Origin: an uncultured Burkholderiales bacterium
GTDB lineage: Bacteria > Pseudomonadota > Gammaproteobacteria > Burkholderiales > Burkholderiaceae_C
NCBI GenBank assembly: GCA_903822825.1
Contig: CAIJQQ010000047.1
Location: 1 to 49,392, forward strand
Direction of reading: 5' to 3'
Length of the DNA: 49,392 bases
This document shows, piece by piece, positions 43,040 through 49,392 of this stretch (positions are counted from its first letter, which is position 1; each line of letters opens with the position of its first letter). The position numbers and the translations under genes are program-made. Under the pieces are notes generated by a model. That model made no database searches, had not been told where the DNA came from, and worked only from the letters and a program-made list of their open reading frames with translations.

Positions 43040-44155
43040 TCAGGCGAAGACGCCAGCGGTCTCTTGCATGCGAGCAGACACTTCACCCAACTGGTGCAGG
43101 GTGTCCCCAAACGTCATGTCCAGCTGCGTCAATTTCTTGAAGTAGTGGCTCACGATGTACTCGTCCGTGACGGCAATGCCGCCGTGCAGCTGCACGGCCT
43201 GCTGGCCGATGAAGCGCATGGACACGCCCAGCTGGTACTTGGCACGGGCCATGGCGCGGCGGCGTTCTTCAGCAGGGGCGTGCAACTTCAGGCTGGCGTA
43301 GTAGCTCATAGAGCGGGCCAATTCGAGCTGCATTTTCATGTCCGAGACGCGGTGGCGCAGGGCCTGGAAGCTGGCAATCACCACGCCGAACTGCTTGCGC
43401 GTGTTCATGTAGTCCACGGTGATGGCCAGGGTCTTGTCCATCACACCCACGGCTTCGGCGCAGGTGCAGGCGATGCCAATGTCCACGGCCTCTTCGAGAG
43501 CGGTCAGGCCGTTCAGGGTGATCAGCTGTGCGGGGGCCTTGCTCAGAACCACTTCGGCAGCCCTTGAGCCGTCTTGTGTGCCATAGGCTTCGGTGCTCAC
43601 ACCGCTGGCGCTGCGCTCGACCAAAAACAGCGCGGTCTGGCCGTTCACGGTGGCTGGCACCACAAAGGCGTCGGCCTGGTCGCCCACAGCCACCACGCTC
43701 TTGGTGCCACTCACGGTCCATGTGCCTGCCGATTCACTGGCCAGTGCGGCGCAGCGGTTCAGTTGGTAGCGGGCAGTGCGCTCTTGGTGCGCCAGCACGA
43801 CAATGGCTTCACCACTGGCCATGCGGGGCAGCCAGGCGGCTTGCAAGGCCGCAGGCGCGTGGGTTTGCAGCGTGGCGCTGCAAATCAGGGTTTGGGTCAG
43901 GGGCTCGAGCACGATGCCCCGACCGAGCTCTTCCATGGTGACCATGGCTTCGGTGGGGCCCATTCCCATACCACCATGGTCTTCGCTCACATACAGGCCC
44001 GTCAGGCCCAGTTCGGCCAGTTCGTTGTAGGCGGCGCGGTCAAAACCCCCCGCAGCGACGATGGCGCGGCGGCGGTCAAAGTCGTATCCCTTGTCCACCC
44101 ATTTGCGCACTGCGTCGCGCAGTTGTTCCTGGTCGTCAGAAAAATCGAAATCCAT
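43040..44155 (-). CDS. Acyl-CoA dehydrogenase, small-subunit type (PimD-like)
   Basis: A 371-aa flavoprotein of the acyl-CoA dehydrogenase fold. It begins MDFDFSDDQEQLRDAVRKWV. It has GLYVSEDHGGMGMGPTEAMVTMEELGRG, YMNTRKQFGVVIASFQALRHRVSDM (the FAD/CoA region of the C-terminal bundle) and QLHGGIAVTDEYIVSHYFKKL. It follows a second dehydrogenase gene by 12 nt. Such pairs (pimeloyl-CoA dehydrogenase PimC/PimD, or FadE28/FadE29 type) form mixed tetramers that oxidise dicarboxylic or bulky acyl-CoAs. Substrate is not set by the sequence. Confidence 0.9.
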   Translation of the reverse strand: MDFDFSDDQEQLRDAVRKWVDKGYDFDRRRAIVAAGGFDRAAYNELAELGLTGLYVSEDHGGMGMGPTEAMVTMEELGRGIVLEPLTQTLICSATLQTHAPAALQAAWLPRMASGEAIVVLAHQERTARYQLNRCAALASESAGTWTVSGTKSVVAVGDQADAFVVPATVNGQTALFLVERSASGVSTEAYGTQDGSRAAEVVLSKAPAQLITLNGLTALEEAVDIGIACTCAEAVGVMDKTLAITVDYMNTRKQFGVVIASFQALRHRVSDMKMQLELARSMSYYASLKLHAPAEERRRAMARAKYQLGVSMRFIGQQAVQLHGGIAVTDEYIVSHYFKKLTQLDMTFGDTLHQLGEVSARMQETAGVFA

Positions 44156-44167
44156 GTGCTTGTCTCC

Positions 44168-45349
44168 TTAACCCAGAACTGTCTGGGCGACGATGTTGCG
44201 TTGCACTTCGTTGCTGCCGCCGTAGATGGTGGTCTTGCGCATGTTGAAGTAGTTGGAGGCCAGCGGCGCATTGGCCAGTGTGTGGCCTGGGAAGTCGCCT
44301 TGCCAGCCCGCTTCCATGGCTTCGAAGATGTAGGGCAGGCTGAAGGGCCCTGCGGCTTGCATCATCAGCTCGGTGTAGCGCTGCTGGATTTCGCTGCCCT
44401 TGATCTTCAAAAGGCCCGCGATGTCGAGCGAGTTCTTGCCAGACTTTTCGGCCGACAGGACACGCAGCACCAGCATTTCGAGGGCGACGATGTCGACTTC
44501 GAGCTTGGCGATTTCGTCACGGAAGCGCAGGTCGTCGTAAACACCCTCGGCTTTGGCGATGCGCTTGAGGCGTTCGAGTTCGCGCTTGGCGCGGTTCACG
44601 TCGGCGATGTTGGTGCGCTCGTGGGCCAGCAGGTGTTTGGCGTAGTTCCAGCCCTTGTTTTCTTCGCCAACAAGGTTTGCTGCCGGCACTTCGACGTTGT
44701 CAAACCAGACTTCGTTGACTTCGCACTCGCCGTCGAGCAGTTTGATGGGGCGCACGGTGATGCCGGGTGACTTCATGTCGATCAACAAAAAGGAGATGCC
44801 GGTTTGCGGCTTGCCTTCGGTGCTGGTGCGCACCAGGCAGAAAATCCATTCGCCAAACTGGCCCAGGGTGGTCCAGGTTTTCTGGCCGTTGACGATGTAT
44901 TTGTCGCCCACGCGCTCTGCACGGGTCTTGAGGGACGCCAGGTCCGAGCCGGAGCCCGGTTCGCTGTAGCCCTGGCTCCACCAGACTTCACCGCTGGCGA
45001 TGCCGGGCAAAAAGCGCTGCTGCTGCTCGGCGTTGCCGAAAGCCATGATCACCGGGGCCACCATCACGGGGCCAAACGGAATCACGCGGGGGGCGCCGGC
45101 CAGGGCGCATTCTTCTTCGAAAAGGTGTTTTTGGACGGCGGTCCAGCCGGGGCCACCAAACTGCGTGGGCCAGCCATAGCCCAGCCAGCCTTTTTTGCCC
45201 AAAATTTTGGCCCAGGCCTGCATGTCGTCACGCGTCAGGCGCATGGCGTTGTGCACTTTGGTAGAAAGCTCGGGCGGCAAATTTGCCTTGACCCAGGTGT
45301 GAACTTCGTCGCGGAACGCGAGTTCTTCGGGGGTGAATGCCAAATCCAT
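44168..45349 (-). CDS. Acyl-CoA dehydrogenase, large-subunit type (PimC-like)
   Basis: A 393-aa flavoprotein. It starts MDLAFTPEELAFRDEVHTWV and shows WWSQGYSEPGSGSDLASL (FAD binding) and GEENKGWNYAKHLLAHERTNIA. It ends with the class hallmark TIYGGSNEVQRNIVAQTVLG. It is first in a two-gene operon with the smaller partner. A 20-bp imperfect palindrome lies 54 nt upstream. Together they probably catalyse alpha,beta-dehydrogenation of an unusual acyl-CoA. Confidence 0.92.
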   Translation of the reverse strand: MDLAFTPEELAFRDEVHTWVKANLPPELSTKVHNAMRLTRDDMQAWAKILGKKGWLGYGWPTQFGGPGWTAVQKHLFEEECALAGAPRVIPFGPVMVAPVIMAFGNAEQQQRFLPGIASGEVWWSQGYSEPGSGSDLASLKTRAERVGDKYIVNGQKTWTTLGQFGEWIFCLVRTSTEGKPQTGISFLLIDMKSPGITVRPIKLLDGECEVNEVWFDNVEVPAANLVGEENKGWNYAKHLLAHERTNIADVNRAKRELERLKRIAKAEGVYDDLRFRDEIAKLEVDIVALEMLVLRVLSAEKSGKNSLDIAGLLKIKGSEIQQRYTELMMQAAGPFSLPYIFEAMEAGWQGDFPGHTLANAPLASNYFNMRKTTIYGGSNEVQRNIVAQTVLG

Positions 45350-45402
45350 GGGATGCGGTCTCCGGTGTTGCTGACCCAGACGGGATGTGCTGGATCAAAA
45401 AA

Positions 45403-45422
45403 TAAAACGAACGTGCTTTTTA
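45403..45422. promoter_or_regulatory. Imperfect palindrome upstream of the acyl-CoA dehydrogenase operon
   Basis: TAAAACGAACGTGCTTTTTA, matching in 8 of 10 symmetric pairs. It lies in the divergent gap with purN, 54 nt before the dehydrogenase start. Size and place suit a TetR-type repressor site, as often found for acyl-CoA genes. No regulator gene is in the window. Confidence 0.4.
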
Positions 45423-45543
45423 GCATGTTGCGCCGCTTTTGGGATGTCCTGACTGCGAAAAAAAGTGGCAATTTTGAACTTTGGAGACACCCGAACAGTC
45501 CGATTCAAGGCATCGCAGTCAACGGGGATAATCCGGCCTCCAC

Positions 45544-46128
45544 ATGAAAAACATCGTCATACTGATTTCTGGCTCGGGCTCCAACATGGCCGCCATGGTG
45601 CGCCATGCCCAACAAGAACAATGGTCCAAGCGGCTTCAGACCCGCGTGAGCGCCGTGATCAGCAACAAGGCCGAGGCCCAAGGGTTGGACTTTGCACGCG
45701 CGCAGGGTATTGCGACTGTGGTGCTCGACCACAAGGCGTTTGACAGCCGCGAGGCATTTGATGCGGCCCTGATGGACGAGATTGACCGCTTTGAGCCCAC
45801 GCTCGTTTTGTTGGCGGGATTCATGCGCGTCCTGACGGCCGGTTTTGTGACGCATTACGCAGGTCGACTGCTCAACATCCACCCCTCGTTGTTGCCATCC
45901 TTTGCAGGCTTGAACACGCACCAGCGGGCCATCGATGCAGGTTGCCGGTTTGCCGGGGCCACGGTCCATCAGGTGACGTCCGAGTTGGACCACGGGGCCA
46001 TCCTGGCTCAGGCGGTGGTGCCTGTGCTGCCCGATGACACGGCAGACACCTTGGCGGCACGGGTGCTGACCCAAGAGCACCGGATTTACCCCGAGGCCGT
46101 GGCGGCCTGGCTGCGCAGCCAGGGCTGA
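45544..46128 (+). CDS. purN: Phosphoribosylglycinamide formyltransferase
   Basis: A 194-aa purine enzyme that formylates GAR with 10-formyl-tetrahydrofolate. It begins KNIVILISGSGSNMAAM (phosphate loop). Active-site residues are Asn111 and His113 in LLNIHPSLLPSF and Asp149 in TSELDHGAIL. Length is normal. It is divergent from the acyl-CoA dehydrogenase operon. Confidence 0.97.
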   Translation: MKNIVILISGSGSNMAAMVRHAQQEQWSKRLQTRVSAVISNKAEAQGLDFARAQGIATVVLDHKAFDSREAFDAALMDEIDRFEPTLVLLAGFMRVLTAGFVTHYAGRLLNIHPSLLPSFAGLNTHQRAIDAGCRFAGATVHQVTSELDHGAILAQAVVPVLPDDTADTLAARVLTQEHRIYPEAVAAWLRSQG

Positions 46129-46134
46129 GCGGCC

Positions 46135-46374
46135 TCAGTCGCCCACGCGGGCGAAGCGGGGCTGGACTTGGCCGTCGATGTCCACGGTCTCGCGGAACAT
46201 GGCCGCGGGCCTGACCCACAGGCCTTGCTGGCCATAAAGTGCTTGGTACAGCGTCATCGGCTCCAGAGTCTCGCTGTGGCGCACGGTGCCCTGCACGCGG
46301 TACATCCCCCCTTTGTAATGCCGGTACAAGCCGGTGGGGGTTTCAATCAAAGCTGGCAGATCGTCGTCGTTCAT
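46135..46374 (-). CDS. DUF1653 family protein
   Basis: A 79-aa protein matching the DUF1653 pattern in order: GLYRHYKGGMYRV, VRHSETLEPMTLYQALYG, GLWVRPAAMF and QPRFARVGD. Function unknown. The start MNDDDLPAL at 46374 is preferred to an ATG four codons upstream. It is divergent from rsmB (34 nt) and converges on purN with a 6-nt gap. Confidence 0.85.
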   Translation of the reverse strand: MNDDDLPALIETPTGLYRHYKGGMYRVQGTVRHSETLEPMTLYQALYGQQGLWVRPAAMFRETVDIDGQVQPRFARVGD

Positions 46375-46408
46375 GGGCATGCACACAGGGGTGGGACAAT
46401 ACGGAACT

Positions 46409-47671
46409 ATGCATCCTAAAGCCCTTTTGGACGCCTGCGCCGACCTGGTCAGGCTTTGTCTACAGTTCGACCACCCTGCCGATGCGGTGGTGTCCCGTTA
46501 TTTTCGTGAGCACCGCTCGCTCGGCCCCCGCGAGCGCGCCACTTTGGCCGAGACGGCTTTCGCCGTCCTGCGCAAGAAACTCCTGTTCGAACAATTGGCC
46601 CGCTCGGGCACTGGCCCCAAAGAACGCAAGCTGGCCATTTTGGGCTACGCCGGGCCCCGTGACTTTCTCAACGGTGCCTTGAACGACACCGAACGCGCTT
46701 GGCTGGACGCATGCAACCGCATTCAGCCTTCGGACTTGCTGGCCCCGCACCGTCACAACTTGCCCGAATGGATGGCGCAGGCCTTGCAGGCCCAGTTGGG
46801 CGACGACTTCTGGGCACTGGCCGAAAACATGCAGCAGCCCGCACCACTTGACCTGCGTGTGAACACGTTTCAAATCAAGCGCAACGAAGTACAAAAAGAA
46901 TTGGTCAAGGCGGGCATTGCTTGCGAGCCAACGCCGTATTCGCCTTGGGGTTTGCGTTTGCAGGGCAAACCGGCCTTGCAAAAGACAGATGCCTTTACCC
47001 GTGGCGCCATCGAGGTGCAGGACGAAGGCTCGCAGTTGCTGGCACTGCTGGTGGACGCCCACCGCGGCGAGATGGTGGTGGACTTTTGTGCAGGCGCAGG
47101 CGGCAAGACGCTGGCGCTGGGCGCGGCCATGCGCAGCACTGGGCGCTTGTATGCCTTCGATGTGTCTGCGCACCGCCTGGAGGCCCTCAAGCCTCGGCTG
47201 GCCCGCAGCGGCTTGTCGAACGTGCATCCAGCGGCCATTGCGCACGAGCGCGACGAGCGCATCAAGCGGCTGGCAGGCAAGATCGACCGGGTGCTGGTCG
47301 ATGCGCCTTGCTCTGGACTGGGCACCTTGCGGCGCAACCCTGACCTCAAGTGGCGACAGACAGAAAAGGCTGTGGTTGAACTCGCGGCCAAACAGACCGC
47401 CATCCTGGACAGCGCAGCCCGCTTGGTCAAGTCGGGGGGGCGCTTGGTCTATGCCACTTGCAGCGTGTTGCCTCAGGAAAACGAACAGATTGCACAGGCC
47501 TTCAGTCAAGCACACCCGGACTTTGTGCCACTCCATGCTGCCCAGACGCTGGAGCAACTCAAGGTGGAAGGCGCTGCCGGACTGTGCACCGATGGCGGTG
47601 ACTATTTGCGGCTGTGGCCGCACCGGCACGCGACAGACGGATTTTTTGCAGCGGCTTGGGTACGTAAATGA
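46409..47671 (+). CDS. RsmB/NOP family rRNA (cytosine-5)-methyltransferase
   Basis: A 420-aa SAM enzyme that most likely makes m5C in 16S rRNA. The N-terminal region has a NusB-like RNA-binding helix bundle (DHPADAVVSRYFREHRSLGPRERATLAE). The catalytic domain has VVDFCAGAGGKTLALGAAM (SAM loop), VDAPCSGLGTLRRNPDLKW with Cys301, and ATCSVLPQENE with Cys351, the two family cysteines 50 residues apart as in RsmB. No fmt gene is adjacent. The ATG at 46409 excludes an upstream stretch that overlaps the divergent DUF1653 gene. Confidence 0.93.
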   Translation: MHPKALLDACADLVRLCLQFDHPADAVVSRYFREHRSLGPRERATLAETAFAVLRKKLLFEQLARSGTGPKERKLAILGYAGPRDFLNGALNDTERAWLDACNRIQPSDLLAPHRHNLPEWMAQALQAQLGDDFWALAENMQQPAPLDLRVNTFQIKRNEVQKELVKAGIACEPTPYSPWGLRLQGKPALQKTDAFTRGAIEVQDEGSQLLALLVDAHRGEMVVDFCAGAGGKTLALGAAMRSTGRLYAFDVSAHRLEALKPRLARSGLSNVHPAAIAHERDERIKRLAGKIDRVLVDAPCSGLGTLRRNPDLKWRQTEKAVVELAAKQTAILDSAARLVKSGGRLVYATCSVLPQENEQIAQAFSQAHPDFVPLHAAQTLEQLKVEGAAGLCTDGGDYLRLWPHRHATDGFFAAAWVRK

Positions 47672-47782
47672 ATTCTTTGTGATGCGTAATAAGGCTATGT
47701 CCATCGAAAAACTGTCTTTTTGCCACTAAAAAACTTAAAATACGCTGTTGCCTGCACAAGGCGTTAATGAAAGTCTGAATTC

Positions 47783-48997
47783 ATGTTGCTGCCTGATTGG
47801 GCTTTTTGGGATGCCCTGATTGACTGGATGGGCCACGGCTTGTTCAACCTGGCTTGGTGGCAAGTTCTGGTGATCGCTTTGGTCATGACCCACATCACCA
47901 TTGCCAGCGTCACCATTTACCTGCACCGCCATTCGGCACACCGCGCCTTGGACCTGCACCCGATCCCGGCGCACTTTTTCCGTTTTTGGTTGTGGATGAC
48001 CACGGGCCAGGTGACCAAAGAGTGGACGGCGATCCACCGCAAGCACCACGCCAAGTGTGAGCGCGAAGGTGATCCTCACAGCCCGGTGGTTTATGGCATC
48101 CAAACCGTGTTTTGGAAAGGTGCGGAGCTCTACCGCGCCGAAGCCAAGAACCAAGAAACCCTTGACCGCTTCGGCCACAACACCCCCACCGATTGGATCG
48201 AACGCCATGTCTACACCGGGCGCTCAGCTTTGGGCGTGAGCCTGATGCTCATCATCGACGTCGCGCTGTTCGGCTTTCTGGGTCTGACGGTCTGGGCTGT
48301 CCAGATGGCCTGGATCCCGATCACGGCAGCAGGCATCATCAATGGCATCGGCCACTGGTGGGGTTACCGCAACTTTGAGGCCCAAGACGCGAGCACCAAC
48401 ATCTCGCCTTGGGGCATCATCATCGGCGGTGAAGAGTTGCACAACAACCACCACACCTACCCGACTTCGGCCAAGCTGTCGGTCAAGCCTTATGAGTTCG
48501 ACATTGGCTGGATGTACATCTCCATCCTGCAATCCCTCGGTCTGGCCCATGTCAAGAAGACGCCCCCCCGCTTGGCTTTCGGTGACATTCAACCTGTGGC
48601 AGACGAAAAGACCTTGGAAGCTTTGATTGCCAACCGCTATGAAGTGATGGCCCATTACGCTCGCAACCTTCGCGCTGTCTGGGCCCAAGAAGCGGCTCTG
48701 ATCAAACTCGACTCCCATGTCATCAAAGCGGCCAACCATTGGTTGCACCGCGATGCCGAGAAGGTGCCCACCGACGCAGTGGCCAAGCTTCAGCGCGCAC
48801 TCGCCGCCAGCCCGGCCTTGGACAAAATGGTGCAGATGCGTGAAGAGTTGCGTCAAATCTGGCTCAACACCTCGCACTCGCGCGAGCAACTGGCGATGGA
48901 CCTGCAAGCCTGGTGCCGCCGTGCCGAAGAAAGCGGCATCGCCGCTTTGCGTGACTTTTCGGTGAAGTTGCGCGCAGTGCGGATTCAGACGGCGTAA
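47783..48997 (+). CDS. Membrane fatty acid desaturase (acyl-CoA delta-9 type)
   Basis: A 404-aa di-iron desaturase with all three histidine boxes: HRHSAHR (48-54), HRKHHAK (85-91) and HNNHHTY (220-226). Membrane helices lie near 28-47 and 150-190. A soluble C-terminal extension of about 110 residues (from about 290) follows, rich in Ala and charged residues. It introduces double bonds into acyl chains and so tunes membrane fluidity. The ribosome site is weak (GAAAG about 9 nt upstream). The 111-nt gap after rsmB has TAAAAT at 47737 as a possible -10 but no good -35. Confidence 0.93.
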   Translation: MLLPDWAFWDALIDWMGHGLFNLAWWQVLVIALVMTHITIASVTIYLHRHSAHRALDLHPIPAHFFRFWLWMTTGQVTKEWTAIHRKHHAKCEREGDPHSPVVYGIQTVFWKGAELYRAEAKNQETLDRFGHNTPTDWIERHVYTGRSALGVSLMLIIDVALFGFLGLTVWAVQMAWIPITAAGIINGIGHWWGYRNFEAQDASTNISPWGIIIGGEELHNNHHTYPTSAKLSVKPYEFDIGWMYISILQSLGLAHVKKTPPRLAFGDIQPVADEKTLEALIANRYEVMAHYARNLRAVWAQEAALIKLDSHVIKAANHWLHRDAEKVPTDAVAKLQRALAASPALDKMVQMREELRQIWLNTSHSREQLAMDLQAWCRRAEESGIAALRDFSVKLRAVRIQTA

Positions 48998-49113
48998 AGC
49001 CTGATCGGCAGGCGCTGGAATGCCTGAGCTTGCCTGGGTTCAGAGGCGCTTCGCGCCTTGCCACCTCACCCAACAGACCCCGGCCTCCAGACGCTTGATG
49101 TGACTTCAAGCAT

Positions 49114-49142
49114 AAAAAAACCCGCTGATATCAGCGGGTTTT
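49114..49142 (-). terminator. Strong palindromic terminator near the window end
   Basis: Perfect palindrome CCCGCTGATATCAGCGGG flanked by A7 on the left and T4 on the right. The long T-run is on the minus strand. It fits a minus-strand transcript entering from the window end (stop codon TTA at 49161-49163), and may also stop transcription from the desaturase. Confidence 0.8.
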
Positions 49143-49160
49143 CCTTTGGGGTGGGCCAAA

Positions 49161-49279
49161 TTACTTCAGCTTCACTGCAGCAGCAGCAGCAGCAAGCAGC
49201 AGTAGCAAGCAGCAAGCAGCAGCAGCTGCGGCAGCATGCATGCAGCAGCAAGCAGCAGCAAGCAGCAGCAAGCAAGCCT
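49161..49279 (-). repeat. AGC-rich low-complexity tract, possibly the 3' end of a broken repeat gene
   Basis: Runs of AGC interrupted by extra A, so that a 10-bp unit AGCAGCAGCA recurs (three nearly perfect copies at 49248-49272) around a central GCATGCATGC. On the minus strand the last codons before TTA read Ala repeats then VKLK. Every third unit shifts frame, so no single frame gives a plausible protein (it drifts through Ala, Leu and Cys runs). It could be the tail of an Ala-rich gene with real or assembly-made indels. The rest of the window, to 49392, holds nothing recognised. Confidence 0.45.
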
Positions 49280-49392
49280 GCAGCATTCGTGTTCCACCGA
49301 CCGCAGTCAAGCGGCAAAAAAAGTTTCACGTTGTTTTGACGGTTGTCCCAATCCTGCAAAGTTCAAAGCTCAAGACCGAGGGGGACCAAGGA

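Noticed and set aside
49058..49339. Plus-strand frame with a polyglutamine run
   Set aside because: It is created by the AGC repeat, crosses a terminator and has no ribosome site.
1..49392. Prophage, transposon, CRISPR or tRNA genes
   Set aside because: No integrase, transposase, phage structural gene, regular spacer-repeat array or tRNA-like cloverleaf was seen on either strand.

Overview
The window is about 49 kb of bacterial chromosome. Gene content, order and protein types point to a betaproteobacterium of the order Burkholderiales, probably family Comamonadaceae (the Limnohabitans/Rhodoferax/Hydrogenophaga type). The main clues are the aa3 oxidase assembly cluster, several tripartite tricarboxylate transporter (TTT/Bug) proteins, the ribF-ileS-lspA order and the REP-like repeats. 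The species assignment is inference. No rRNA, tRNA, CRISPR array, prophage or insertion sequence was seen.

Layout. 1-7.1 kb: 3' part of a cytochrome c oxidase operon, with ctaD (cut by the window edge), a 36-aa assembly protein, ctaG, a DUF2970 protein, ctaE, surf1, a SCO-like membrane protein, ctaA, ctaB and a SCO lipoprotein. This is a full kit for building the CuA/CuB/heme a oxidase. 7.1-11.4 kb (minus strand): an orphan Bug-type binding protein, rpoH with a perfect CIRCE operator over its promoter, selD and ftsY. 11.7-13.3 kb: a small exported Lys/Ala-rich protein, rsmD and coaD. 13.3-16.3 kb: a CapA-type phosphatase and a beta-lactamase-fold hydrolase in one operon, divergent from a gamma-glutamylcyclotransferase. 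16.3-19 kb: recJ and an RpfE-like gene. 19-22.7 kb: lolC/E, lolD, tatD and a spermidine-synthase-like protein.

22.7-29.2 kb: tctB-tctA, a terminator, then tctC-ggt-eamA-SDR in one tight run. This looks like a carboxylate/gamma-glutamyl compound uptake and processing module. 29.7-34.1 kb: an ABC importer plus TauD-type dioxygenase operon, divergent from a cysteine-free Crp-family regulator, with a 22-bp palindrome between them. 34.2-37.6 kb: a DMT exporter, a quinone oxidoreductase, a REP-like cluster and a class V aminotransferase. 37.6-42.2 kb: lspA, ileS and ribF. 42.4-49 kb: an HNH endonuclease, a two-subunit acyl-CoA dehydrogenase, purN, a DUF1653 protein, rsmB and a fatty acid desaturase. 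The window ends in an unusual AGC-rich low-complexity tract.

Most genes are housekeeping. The accessory parts worth a second look are the Crp/ABC/TauD locus, the tctC-ggt-eamA-SDR operon, the CapA/hydrolase/GGCT trio, the extra SCO-like protein between surf1 and ctaA, the CIRCE-controlled rpoH, and the two families of dispersed inverted repeats. I did not find a clearly new multi-gene system. All assignments come from reading motifs in the sequence; no database search was run.
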